From contig JAMCSN010000180.1 of the NCBI GenBank assembly GCA_023381535.1, positions 1-53,383 on the forward strand: 53,383 bases of DNA, read 5' to 3'. The first letter of the stretch is position 1. Each line of letters begins with the position of its first letter. The DNA comes from Bacteroidota bacterium. Lineage in GTDB: Bacteria; Bacteroidota; Ignavibacteria; Ignavibacteriales; Melioribacteraceae. Of the stretch, positions 25,122-33,782 are shown piece by piece. The notes beneath the pieces were generated by a model. The model ran no database searches. It was not told the DNA's origin and saw only the letters and a program-made list of their open reading frames with translations. The translations under genes were made by a program, and so were the position numbers.

Positions 25122-25776
25122 TCAATAATCTACAAAAAACGCGAGCACGCCAACCAGAATCAGCACAATTCCGCTGATCAGTTTGTCGTGATGTTCCAGA
25201 AAATGCCAGCGGAGTTTTTTAATTCCTTGGGAAGCAAAACGAACAATTAGAATCATTCCGAGCACTGTTACAAAGAAATAAACGACTGAAACTATCCCGA
25301 TCCCCCCCCCACCCCAATCCGCTTGCCGTGAAATAGTAAATTTCTATTTCGAGACAAGGCGAAAAGAACATTGCAAGACTTAGAGTTGCTATGATCGAAC
25401 GCTTGCTTCTCTGGTTTTGAATAATGTTTACAACATCGATGTGATGATGATGATGTTCCTCGTTAATCAAACTGTGTCTATATTCTAAAATGAAATAGAA
25501 AATACCAAGCGCGATCAAAATTATTGGCGCGACATATTTTGTAATAAAATGATATGACTCCGAAAGTTTGTAGCCCACGAGCCCGACGATTATTCCGATG
25601 ATGATTGTACTGATCGTATGCGACGCGCCGGTTATCGCGGTAACCGTTGCGGTTTCTTTATCATTCCATTTTTCGGCTTTGCTGATTGCAACAAGCGGAA
25701 GCCAATGACTTGGTATCGAGGCGTGAACAATGCTCAGCAAAAAACTTCCTAATAGTATTTGAAGATAAGCGTACAT
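25122..25776 (-). pseudogene. His-rich membrane metal exporter-like gene, frameshifted at a G9 tract
   Basis: The first 154 or so residues read as a UreH/RcnA-like membrane protein: LLGSFLLSIVHASIPSHWLP, later GIIVGLVGYKL, APIILIALGIFYFILEYRHS, and a loop with five consecutive histidines, typical of nickel/cobalt or other divalent-metal export. After SGLGWGG the frame runs into nonsense and stops at 25219. With one G fewer in the G9 tract (25302-25310) reading continues as IGIVSVVYFFVTVLGMILIV and on to LISGIVLILVGVLAFFVDY, stop at 25122-25124, which restores a transmembrane C-terminus. So the intact gene is 25122-25776; the break is either a sequencing indel or a phase-variable switch. Start ATG 25776. 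Confidence 0.75.
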
Positions 25777-25853
25777 AAAATTCTTTCTCTATTTGCTGTT
25801 CAATTATAATGAATTTGATGGAATAAGTGGGTAAGAGGATTCAAATCTTTTTT

Positions 25854-25964
25854 TCAGTTTGCCAATTTTACTCTTCCGGTTCTCTTAAGAACTCCCCAGC
25901 TGATTAATGTTGTTGAGAATACGGTAATGTGTTCAGGATTTAAAACACGTTTGTAAATTTTCAT
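25854..25964 (-). CDS. Possible 36-residue small protein downstream of the magnesium ATPase
   Basis: An ORF MKIYKRVLNPEHITVF... ending RVKLAN* starts 16 bases after the stop of the P-type ATPase on the same strand. It has a moderately hydrophobic middle (ITVFSTTLISWGVL). No clear ribosome site. Tiny regulators such as MgtR and MgtS act on MgtA-type pumps in enterobacteria, but nothing in the sequence links this one to them; it may also be a gene remnant. Confidence 0.28.
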   Translation of the reverse strand: MKIYKRVLNPEHITVFSTTLISWGVLKRTGRVKLAN

Positions 25965-25979
25965 CTGGGTCAAGATAAT

Positions 25980-28601
25980 TTATATCCACGCTTTTCTCAG
26001 CAGCCATGCTTTGATGATCTGAGTTAGAATGATATAACAGCTCAGCGTAAGCAAAAGCAGCGGCCAATAAAGCGGCGGCAGACTTACAAATCCAAGCGCG
26101 GCGGCAAACGGAGAGAACGGCAAATACATTCCGACCGACATTATAACTACAGTAGTCGCTATCAAAGGCCAGCTCGGACGGCTTTGTATGAACGGAATTT
26201 TATTTGTTCGAATGATATGAATAATAAGTGTCTGCGTCATGAGAGATTCCACGAACCATCCGGTTTGAAAGAGCGACGCTTTAGCCGGATCCCAACAACC
26301 AAAAACATACAGCATGATGAAATAAGTCGTGTAATCAAAAATGGAACTGATGGGACCGATGAAAAGAATGAACCGGCGGATTTCGTCAATCAGCCAAGGG
26401 CGCGGTCTCAAAATTTGTTCGGGGTCAACATCATCGGTCGGAATCGGAACTTGCGAGAAATCGTAGAGCAGATTGTTTGTAAGCACTTGAATAGGCGCCA
26501 TCGGAACAAACGGAAGAAATGCGCTCGCGCCAAGAACGCTGAACATATTTCCAAAATTAGAGCTGGCGCCCATGCGGATGTATTTTAAAATGTTCGCAAA
26601 AACTTTTCTCCCTTCGAGAACACCTTCTTCAAGAACCATCAAACTTTTTTCGAGAAGAATTACATCGGCAGATTCTTTAGCGATATCGACCGCTGTATCG
26701 ACTGAAATTCCTACGTCCGCGGCTCTCAATGCCGGCGCATCGTTGATGCCGTCGCCCATGTATCCGACAACATTTCCTTTTGCGCGCAGCACTTGAATTA
26801 TTCTTTGCTTGTGAATCGGAAGCAGCCGTGCAAATAATGTGGTCGTCGCGGCAGCTTGCGCCAGTTCATCGTCGGTCATTTTTTCAACGTCTCCGCCAAG
26901 AATAATTTTATCGGTGGGCAAACCAACTTCATGACAAACTTTTCTGCTAACGAGATCATTATCGCCGGTTAAAATTTTTACATCAACGCCGTGTTTTTGA
27001 AGCGCAAGAATAGCCGGCGCAGCACTCTCTTTCGGCGGATCAAGAAATGCGAGGTAACCTTTCAAGACCAAGTCACACTCATCGGCTTTTGAATATGCCG
27101 GTTTGTGTTCCAAATCTTTGTAAGCAAGTGCTATAACTCTGAATCCGTCGGCGCTAAGTTTTTCATACTCTTCTCTTAAATCTTGAATGAGTATCGGATC
27201 CATCGGAAGAATTTCACCGTCAATTTCAAAATGGCTGCAACGGCGGAAAATTTCTTCCGGAGCGCCTTTGGTAAGCAAACGCACAGTGCTGTCAGGCTCG
27301 CTCACAAGAACGGACATCATTCTTCGCGAAAAGTCGAAAGGTATTTCATCAATCTTCTGATGATGTTCGTAATCAACAAGTTTGCGCACTTCGTTATGTT
27401 GAAGTATCGCGCGGTCGAGAACGTTTTTCAGTCCCGTCTGAAAATAGCTTATCAAGTATGCGTCGCTAAGAACGCCATCGTCTTCTTCCCCTTTTACATC
27501 GCAGTAGTGTTCAAGTATTACGTGATCAATTGTAATGGTGCCGGTTTTATCTGTGCATAAAATGTTCATCGCACCAAAATTTTGAATCGCATTCAGCCGC
27601 TTAACAATTACTTTTTTGCGGGACATCAGAATTGCGCCTTTGGAAAGTCCAACGGAAACAATCATCGGTAACATTTCGGGAGTCAATCCAACAGCAATTG
27701 CCATCGAAAAGAAAAACGCTTCAACCCAATTGTGTTTTGTTAATCCGTTGATAAGAAATACAAGCGGAACCATTACCATCATAAAACGGATCATCAGCCA
27801 GGTGAATCTATTAACACCTTTGTCGAAACTCGTTTCAATCTGCTGAGTCGCAATACTTTTTGCCATCGTGCCGAAATAAGTTTTTGATCCGGTGTTAACC
27901 ACCACAGCAGTTGCGGAGCCGCTCTCGACACTCGTTCCCAAATAGCAAATATTGCAAAGCTCGATAGGAGAAATGTTTTCTCTTACTTCACAAGAATCAA
28001 ATTTTTCTACTGGCATAGATTCGCCGGTAAGACTTGCCTGAATTATAAATAAATCTTTCGCAGTCAAGAGACGGACATCAGCAGGAATCATATCACCGGC
28101 AGAAAGTTTTATTATGTCTCCCGGCACTAAATTTTTCAAGGAGATTTCCTGCGCTTTACCTTCGCGCATCGCGGTTGCAGTTACACTTATCATCGCTTTC
28201 AGTTTTGCTGCGGCATTATCGGCTTTCGTTTCCTGTATCAGTCTCAACGTAACGCCAAGCACCACCATCATTGTCATTACAATACCGGAGCGGATATCTT
28301 CGGTTATGAAAGCGATTGCGGCGAGAGCGACGAGAAGAACTACTAAAGGATTTTTTGCCGCCATGAAGAAGCGCCACCACCAGCCGTGTTCTTCTTCGTG
28401 CGTAATTTCATTTGATCCGAACTTTTCAAGTCTCTCTTCAACTTCAAGTTCGGTTAAACCGGCAAGAGTTGTATTTAATTCCTCAAATATTTGAGAAGAA
28501 TTTTTTCTTGAAATTGAGATCAGCTGCTGTGAGAAGCCGTTGTTGTTTTTATTTTTTGATGGTTGGGTTTGCTCGAGAGCATTAGTTTTCTTGAATAGCA
28601 T
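25980..28601 (-). CDS. mgtA: MgtA-type magnesium-importing P-type ATPase
   Basis: 873 residues from ATG 28601 (GTGAG eight bases before it); an in-frame GTG start adds three. P3B family layout: N-terminal cytoplasmic domain, first hairpin at about 90-125, TGES in the actuator domain (SLTGESMPVEK), the pair of segments with AIAVGLTPEMLPM, phosphorylation site CTDKTGT, MLTGD-type hinge (KILTGDND), GDGINDAPAL and six C-terminal membrane helices. AIAVGLTPEMLP and KRLNAIQNFGAMN are diagnostic of MgtA/MgtB against other P-ATPases. It imports magnesium down its gradient under limitation. The 235-bp divergent region to the S9 peptidase would hold any magnesium control; none could be recognised. Confidence 0.9.
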   Translation of the reverse strand: MLFKKTNALEQTQPSKNKNNNGFSQQLISISRKNSSQIFEELNTTLAGLTELEVEERLEKFGSNEITHEEEHGWWWRFFMAAKNPLVVLLVALAAIAFITEDIRSGIVMTMMVVLGVTLRLIQETKADNAAAKLKAMISVTATAMREGKAQEISLKNLVPGDIIKLSAGDMIPADVRLLTAKDLFIIQASLTGESMPVEKFDSCEVRENISPIELCNICYLGTSVESGSATAVVVNTGSKTYFGTMAKSIATQQIETSFDKGVNRFTWLMIRFMMVMVPLVFLINGLTKHNWVEAFFFSMAIAVGLTPEMLPMIVSVGLSKGAILMSRKKVIVKRLNAIQNFGAMNILCTDKTGTITIDHVILEHYCDVKGEEDDGVLSDAYLISYFQTGLKNVLDRAILQHNEVRKLVDYEHHQKIDEIPFDFSRRMMSVLVSEPDSTVRLLTKGAPEEIFRRCSHFEIDGEILPMDPILIQDLREEYEKLSADGFRVIALAYKDLEHKPAYSKADECDLVLKGYLAFLDPPKESAAPAILALQKHGVDVKILTGDNDLVSRKVCHEVGLPTDKIILGGDVEKMTDDELAQAAATTTLFARLLPIHKQRIIQVLRAKGNVVGYMGDGINDAPALRAADVGISVDTAVDIAKESADVILLEKSLMVLEEGVLEGRKVFANILKYIRMGASSNFGNMFSVLGASAFLPFVPMAPIQVLTNNLLYDFSQVPIPTDDVDPEQILRPRPWLIDEIRRFILFIGPISSIFDYTTYFIMLYVFGCWDPAKASLFQTGWFVESLMTQTLIIHIIRTNKIPFIQSRPSWPLIATTVVIMSVGMYLPFSPFAAALGFVSLPPLYWPLLLLTLSCYIILTQIIKAWLLRKAWI

Positions 28602-28745
28602 AAAACTCACAAATTTTTATGGTTCTAAATTCTACATCTTATTTTTACCTCAAGGGATTCATTATTCTGGTTTTAATTTTACGAAAATATTTTGAACTGA
28701 CAAATTGTTTTCAGATTAAAAAAAGTTCATGAAATTTCATCGGAC

Positions 28746-28780
28746 TTTGCAAACGGCGGCAAATTCTGCCGCTATATTTA
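28746..28780 (+). promoter_or_regulatory. Candidate promoter with embedded inverted repeat, S9 peptidase
   Basis: TTTG at 28746-28749 and TATATTTA at 28773-28780 resemble the Bacteroidota elements, but the spacer (23) is long. Between them lies GCGGCA-N5-TGCCGC (28756-28772), a possible operator. Confidence 0.35.
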
Positions 28781-28836
28781 CACTCATTTTCTATAAATTA
28801 GAGCAACTAATTTTCATCAAATGAAAGGTGATTCCA

Positions 28837-30900
28837 ATGAAGCAGAAAGTAATTTTGTTTATCGCTCTTTTCGCTATGCTCGGTGTGTTAACACTTAACG
28901 CACAGAAACGCGCTTTTACAATAGAAGATCTTTACAAAGTTAAAGCCGTCGGGTCAGAAACAATATCGCACGACGGCACTAAAATCGCTTTCACGGTTAC
29001 GACCTACAATCTTCACAAAGCAAAATCGAGCACGGATATTTATTTGATGAACGCCGACGGTTCCGATCTTGTGCAGCTCACAAACAATCCCGCTGCTGAT
29101 TATAATCCAATCTGGAGTAACGACGACAAGGGAATTTATTTCGTTTCAACACGTTCCGGCTCGGAACAATTATATTATTTACCGCTCGATGGAGGTGAAG
29201 CAACTCAAATTACAAATACCGGTATCGGCGTTTCATCGCCGAAACTTTCGCCTGACGGTAAATACCTTTTATTCAGCGCGCAAGTTTTTCCGGAATGCGG
29301 CGCAGATGAAAACTGCAACAAAAAAATCGATAACGCGATGGAGAGCGGACCAATCCAGGCGCACCTTTCCGATAGCTTATTCATCAGACATTGGACGGAA
29401 TACGCGGACGGAAAATACACTCACCTTTTCATCTACGATTTACAGAATAAAAAATATACAGACGTTACACCCGGTTATTTCGATTCACCGACTTTTGCCG
29501 CCGGAGGAAGCAGTGATTATTCTTTCTCGCCCGACTCAAAAGAAATAACATTCGATTCGAAAAGAGTTGCCAGCCCGGAATCGTCAACCAATTCCGATGT
29601 GTGGACGGTTAACATGGACGGTACTGGATTAAAAAATCTTACTGCATCAAATCAAGCGGCTGACTTTAATCCAAAATATTCACCCGACGGGAAATATATT
29701 GCATACCTCACTCAAGCTATACCGGCGTACGAATCCGACAGAATCCGTTTTGCAATTTACAATAGACAAACCGGCGAACGCAAAACTTTGACAGAGGCGT
29801 TCGATAATTGGGTTAATGATTTTGAATGGTCAAGCGATTCGCGCTCAATTTATTTCACCGGTTCGGAAAAAGGTTATCAGCCGTTGTTCAAGATCGATAT
29901 CAATACTCCTGAAATAAAAAAACTTATCGAGAACGTTCCGGTTTTCAGCTTCACACTTTCTCCTAAAAATGATTTTGTAGTTTACACATACTCTTACGTT
30001 AATAAACCGGCTGATCTCGCGCGATTCGATTTTGCGAATTCCGAAAAACACGACATAACTTCCTTCAACAAAGAATTGGAAGATCAAGTTGATATCAGAC
30101 CGGCGGAACAAGTTTGGGTGAAAGGTGCAGACGGAACTCCGATTCAGGTGTTCATTGTTAAACCGCACAATTTTGATCCGGACAAAAAATATCCGCTTGT
30201 TATCAATGTGCACGGCGGACCGCAAGGACAATGGATGGATTCGTTCAGAGGCGACTGGCAGGTTTATCCCGGCTCAGGTTATGTTGTTGCATTTCCGAAT
30301 CCTCACGGTTCAACAGGTCATGGACAGGAATTTACGGCAGAAATTTCCAAGGATTGGGACGGAAAAGTTTACGAAGATGTTATGAAAGTAACCGACTACC
30401 TGGAAACTCTTCCTTACGTTGACAAAAACAGAGTCGGCGCAATGGGGTGGTCGTACGGCGGATACTTCACGAATCTGCTTCAGGCAAAAACTCACAGGTA
30501 CAAATGTCTCGCATCCATGATGGGAATTTTTGATTTGACCCAGTTTAAGCAAGACACTGAGGAATTGTGGTTTGCAAATTGGGATCTCGGCAACAAGGAT
30601 TACGAGAAAATGTCGCCAAGCATGTACACAAATAATTTTGCGACGCCTACTTTGATCATCACCGGTGAAAAAGATTATAGAATTCCGTACACGCAAAGCA
30701 TCCGATATTTTACCGTTCTGAAGAACAAAGGAATTGATTCACGCCTGATAATTTTCAAAAACGACGGACACTGGCCAAGCTATATCAAATCAATGCCTCT
30801 ATATTATAACGCGCATTTGGAATGGTTTCACAAGTATTTAGGCGGCGATCCCGCACCATGGGATAGCAAAAAGATGGTTAGAAATTTGGTTTTTGAATAA
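28837..30900 (+). CDS. S9 family prolyl oligopeptidase-type peptidase (DPP5-like)
   Basis: 687 residues from ATG 28837, with the excellent ribosome site AAAGGTGATT ahead of it. Signal peptide about 1-22. Residues 30-400 form a TolB/WD40-like beta-propeller with repeated IYLMNADGSDL, LSPDGKYLLFSA and YSPDGKYIAYL units; the C-terminal alpha/beta hydrolase holds the triad S539 (GWSYGG), D613 (GEKDYRIP) and H645 (NDGHWPS). Family members cleave dipeptides or acylated peptides in the periplasm; with the S46 enzyme 4 kb upstream they point to a peptide-based diet. Ends before a MITE-like element and a strong terminator. Confidence 0.93.
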   Translation: MKQKVILFIALFAMLGVLTLNAQKRAFTIEDLYKVKAVGSETISHDGTKIAFTVTTYNLHKAKSSTDIYLMNADGSDLVQLTNNPAADYNPIWSNDDKGIYFVSTRSGSEQLYYLPLDGGEATQITNTGIGVSSPKLSPDGKYLLFSAQVFPECGADENCNKKIDNAMESGPIQAHLSDSLFIRHWTEYADGKYTHLFIYDLQNKKYTDVTPGYFDSPTFAAGGSSDYSFSPDSKEITFDSKRVASPESSTNSDVWTVNMDGTGLKNLTASNQAADFNPKYSPDGKYIAYLTQAIPAYESDRIRFAIYNRQTGERKTLTEAFDNWVNDFEWSSDSRSIYFTGSEKGYQPLFKIDINTPEIKKLIENVPVFSFTLSPKNDFVVYTYSYVNKPADLARFDFANSEKHDITSFNKELEDQVDIRPAEQVWVKGADGTPIQVFIVKPHNFDPDKKYPLVINVHGGPQGQWMDSFRGDWQVYPGSGYVVAFPNPHGSTGHGQEFTAEISKDWDGKVYEDVMKVTDYLETLPYVDKNRVGAMGWSYGGYFTNLLQAKTHRYKCLASMMGIFDLTQFKQDTEELWFANWDLGNKDYEKMSPSMYTNNFATPTLIITGEKDYRIPYTQSIRYFTVLKNKGIDSRLIIFKNDGHWPSYIKSMPLYYNAHLEWFHKYLGGDPAPWDSKKMVRNLVFE

Positions 30901-30909
30901 ACATCAACC

Positions 30910-31015
30910 TTTAGAGGGTGTGTGAAAATAGGGCGTCAAGCAAATTTCGGTTTCGTTTTTAAAATGAAATCAAAACATTTTTTCTAAAAAAATGAATTAT
31001 CACACACCCTCTTTA
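30910..31015. mobile_element. 98-bp MITE-like element with 16-bp terminal inverted repeats
   Basis: The element runs 30914-31011. Left end GAGGGTGTGTGAAAAT (30914-30929), right end the same in reverse complement with one change (T for A). It is flanked on both sides by TTTA (30910-30913 and 31012-31015), a perfect 4-bp target duplication. No coding capacity; the interior is A/T-rich. It sits in the 3' untranslated part of the S9 gene, before the terminator. A long-loop terminator is the alternative but would not explain the duplication. Confidence 0.65.
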
Positions 31016-31031
31016 CCATGTTGATCATAGA

Positions 31032-31067
31032 AAGCCCCAACGAGACTTTAAGTTGGGGCTTCTTTTT
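31032..31067 (+). terminator. Intrinsic terminator of the S9 peptidase gene
   Basis: Arms AAGCCCCAAC (31032-31041) and GTTGGGGCTT (31052-31061), 10-base loop, then a T-rich run. Confidence 0.85.
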
Positions 31068-31153
31068 AAAGTCGGATTGAGTAAATTTTTAATTTAATGC
31101 GGGGAAAGAAGCAAAGTAATTCTCTTTCCTACTTCAAAGTAAATCTTACTGAA

Positions 31154-31181
31154 CAAAAAAAGTCCCGCCGAAGACGGGACT
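31154..31181 (-). terminator. Intrinsic terminator of the RRM gene
   Basis: On the minus strand AGTCCCG (31175-31181), TCTTCGG loop region, CGGGACT (31161-31167), then seven T (31154-31160). It lies 80 bases after the RRM stop. Confidence 0.85.
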
Positions 31182-31262
31182 GTAAACTACGCGAATGTTT
31201 TCTATTCTAAATTAGAAAGTAATTATTCTACTTAGAACAAAATATCGAAGCGAAAAAATAGA

Positions 31263-31580
31263 TTACCAGCGTCGTCCGCCGCCACCTCCACCACCTCTAT
31301 TTCCACCACCGCCTCCGCCGCCTCGTCGTCGGTTATCTGCCTTGGGACGCGCTTCATTGACCGTGATTTTTTTGCCTTTTACTTCCTTTGTGTTCAACGC
31401 TTCAATTGCTTTTTGAGCTGCAGCCTTGTCTCTCATTTCAACGAATGCAAATCCTCTGGATTCACCGGAAAACATATCGCTGATAATTTTGACACTGCTT
31501 ACTTGACCAAATTCGGAAAAAAGACTTTGTAAATCTTCTTCCTTTACTTGCGGCGATAAATTGCCTACGTAGATGTTCAT
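31263..31580 (-). CDS. RRM-domain RNA-binding protein (glycine-rich tail)
   Basis: 105 residues. Single RNA-recognition motif: RNP2 IYVGNL at 3-8, RNP1 RGFAFVEM at 42-49. The tail from 84 is arginine- and glycine-rich (RRRGGGGGGG, NRGGGGGGGRRW). Related short RRM proteins in cyanobacteria and Bacteroidota are cold- or stress-linked RNA chaperones; in this organism the role is not known. AAGGAGTTAC precedes the ATG. The upstream gap of about 260 bases includes a hairpin (arms AGCGATT/AATCGCT, 31708-31737) and may be a long, regulated leader as in cold-shock genes (inference). Confidence 0.93.
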   Translation of the reverse strand: MNIYVGNLSPQVKEEDLQSLFSEFGQVSSVKIISDMFSGESRGFAFVEMRDKAAAQKAIEALNTKEVKGKKITVNEARPKADNRRRGGGGGGGNRGGGGGGGRRW

Positions 31581-31707
31581 TTGTAACTCCTTATTATTTT
31601 ATCATTACTCTGAGAAAAAAATTAGTTAATCGAACTATCCCGCCCAGATTCGATTGAAGAAGTCAAATGAAGTTCGAGATTGAAATTGATAAAAGAGAAT
31701 AGAAACG

Positions 31708-31737
31708 AGCGATTTTTTATCCAATTTTCGAATCGCT
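31708..31737 (-). promoter_or_regulatory. Leader hairpin upstream of the RRM gene
   Basis: 7-bp stem (AGCGATT and AATCGCT) with a 16-nt A/T-rich loop, about 130 bases before the start codon. Significance uncertain. The rest of 31581-31840 is A/T-rich with no gene. Confidence 0.3.
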
Positions 31738-31839
31738 AAGTAAATAATGCTCAGAGTTGGATTTAAGTTAATTCCCTTTGCTAATCAGAGGTTATTTTTT
31801 TATGTGGATATTTTAAAAGCAATATACACTTATTTTAAT

Positions 31840-31866
31840 AAAAAAAGAGCCGCAATTAAGCGGCTC
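31840..31866 (-). terminator. Intrinsic terminator of the nad operon
   Basis: Stem GAGCCGC (31847-31853) and GCGGCTC (31860-31866) followed on the minus strand by seven T (31840-31846). It is about 130 bases past the nadA stop. Confidence 0.8.
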
Positions 31867-31995
31867 CTTCGAGTCAGACATTTACTTTGGGGGGGAAGCA
31901 AATGCCGTTTGGACTCGTAAGAAATATAAATCATCACCCAAACATTTGCAAAGAGAAAAATTCAAAAACACGGACAGCCCGGTATGAAATAACCG

Positions 31996-32931
31996 TCACA
32001 CAATTTTCAACATTCTTTCAATTGGAATCCGTGCGCGTTCTGCTATTTCGTCCGGCACTTTTACTTCGTACTGTTCATAAAGAAGCGCATCGCGCAAATT
32101 TTCCAGCGTTATCATTTTCATGTATTCGCATACCGCATTTTCACTTAACGGAAAAAACGATGCTTCCGGTTTGACTTTTTTGAGGCGGTGAAGGATTCCG
32201 GTTTCGGTAGCGATCACAAATTCATTCGACGGCGATTGCTTAACGAAGTCGATCATACCTTCAGTCGAAAAGATGCGGACATTCTTACAATCAAAATAAA
32301 CTTCAGCTTTCAGCATACATGAAGAGGAGCACCCGCATTCCGGATGGATCAAAAATTCCGCATTCGGATGAGCAGCTTTTGCGTCTGAGAAATTAACGTC
32401 GCCAATTTTTTCGTGAACATGACAAGCGCCATTCCATATTTCCATTTGCCGACCGGTTTTCACTTCAACGTAGGCACCGAGAAATCTATCCGGCAAGAAT
32501 AATATTTTCTTTTCCGGCGGGATCGATTGAACAACCTTCACTGCGTTCGACGAAGTTATGCAATAGTCGCTTTCAGCTTTTACTTCTGCAGTTGTGTTTA
32601 CATAGGACACTACCACCGCACCGGGATGTTTTTGTTTCCATTCTCTCAACTGTTCGGCGTTAATCGTAGATGCAAGAGAACATCCCGCACGTAAATCCGG
32701 AATGAGAACTTTTTTATTTGGAGAAATTATAGAAGCCGTTTCCGCCATGAAATGAACGCCGCAAAAAACTATCAACTCCGCTTCCGTAGCTGCCGCTTCT
32801 TGAGATAGACCCAATGAATCACCAACATAATCGGCAAGATCTTGTATCTCTCCAATCTGGTAATTGTGCGCGAGTATTACTGCATTTTTTTCTTTTCTTA
32901 ATCGATTTATTTCTTCTATCACTTTATTCAT
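31996..32931 (-). CDS. nadA: Quinolinate synthase NadA
   Basis: 311 residues, standard length. ILAHNYQIGEIQDLADYVGD at the N-terminus, then CGVHFMAETA, the [4Fe-4S] ligand segment DLRAGCSLA, and HPECGCSSSC near residue 200 with the remaining cysteines. It condenses iminoaspartate with dihydroxyacetone phosphate to quinolinate. Starts with a 4-bp ATGA overlap with nadC, so it is translated from the nadB-nadC-nadA mRNA. Ends 130 bases before a clear terminator. Confidence 0.96.
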   Translation of the reverse strand: MNKVIEEINRLRKEKNAVILAHNYQIGEIQDLADYVGDSLGLSQEAAATEAELIVFCGVHFMAETASIISPNKKVLIPDLRAGCSLASTINAEQLREWKQKHPGAVVVSYVNTTAEVKAESDYCITSSNAVKVVQSIPPEKKILFLPDRFLGAYVEVKTGRQMEIWNGACHVHEKIGDVNFSDAKAAHPNAEFLIHPECGCSSSCMLKAEVYFDCKNVRIFSTEGMIDFVKQSPSNEFVIATETGILHRLKKVKPEASFFPLSENAVCEYMKMITLENLRDALLYEQYEVKVPDEIAERARIPIERMLKIV

Positions 32932-33782
32932 AATCTTTCTTTCAAATTTTCAATCTTCATATTTATATCTAACGCCTTAACGGAATGCGTCAGTGCGCCG
33001 ATGGAAATGTAATCGACACCGATTTCTGCAATTTGGCGGAAATTATTCACGGTAATGTTTCCTGAAGCTTCGACTTTTATTTTTCCGTTAATAATTCTCA
33101 CCGCTTCTTTCATCGCATCATTCGTCATGTTATCCAGCATGATAATATCAACATTACAGTTTACCGCCTCACAAACTTCGTCAAGGTTAGAAGTCTCCAC
33201 TTCAATCCTGATCTTGGTTTTGAGATTCTTTCTAATTCGTTCAACAGCCGAGGTAATACCACCCGCGGCTTTTATGTGATTGTCTTTGATCAATACCATA
33301 TCATACAATCCGAACCTGTGATTTTCACCTCCGCCGATTTTTACGGCGTATTTATCAAGCGTTCTTAAACCTGGAACGGTTTTACGAGTATCGAGTACAC
33401 GCACTTTTGTCCCTTCGGCAAGTCTAACAAACTCCGAAGTTTGAGTAGCAATTCCCGATAGGCGCTGCAACATATTTAAAGCCGTACGTTCTCCGGTAAG
33501 TAAAGCGCGGTAAGAGCCGCTCACCTCGGCAATTCTTGTCCCGGCATTCACTCTATCGCCTTCTTTCACAAAACTTTTCCAAACACTTTTTTTATCCAGC
33601 TTAGTGAAGACGGATTTTGCTACCGTTAACCCGGCGATAACGCCGTTTTCCTTGGCATAAAAAGAAGCGCGTGATTTTTCGTTTTTAGGCACGATTAAAT
33701 TTGTGGTTACATCGCCTGAACCAACGTCTTCCGTTAGCGCACAACTAATTATTTTGTCTATTTCTTTTTTATCCAGTTTCAT
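32928..33782 (-). CDS. nadC: Nicotinate-nucleotide diphosphorylase NadC
   Basis: 284 residues. LTEDVGSGDVTTNLI at the start, GERTALNMLQRLSGIAT, VLDTRKTVPGLR, KIGGGENHRFGLYDMVLIKD (quoted up to 20) and the C-terminal ASGNIT..ISIGALTHS are all NadC hallmarks. It converts quinolinate and PRPP to nicotinate mononucleotide. 4-bp overlaps with nadB and nadA on either side. Confidence 0.96.
   Translation of the reverse strand: MKLDKKEIDKIISCALTEDVGSGDVTTNLIVPKNEKSRASFYAKENGVIAGLTVAKSVFTKLDKKSVWKSFVKEGDRVNAGTRIAEVSGSYRALLTGERTALNMLQRLSGIATQTSEFVRLAEGTKVRVLDTRKTVPGLRTLDKYAVKIGGGENHRFGLYDMVLIKDNHIKAAGGITSAVERIRKNLKTKIRIEVETSNLDEVCEAVNCNVDIIMLDNMTNDAMKEAVRIINGKIKVEASGNITVNNFRQIAEIGVDYISIGALTHSVKALDINMKIENLKERL

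Noticed and set aside
27183..27560. 125-aa plus-strand ORF inside the MgtA gene
   Set aside because: Antisense to a certain gene; the amino-acid pattern is the complement of conserved codons and there is no ribosome site.
31887..32174. 95-aa plus-strand ORF at the 3' end of nadA
   Set aside because: Overlaps nadA antisense and starts at a G7 run; no protein-like features.
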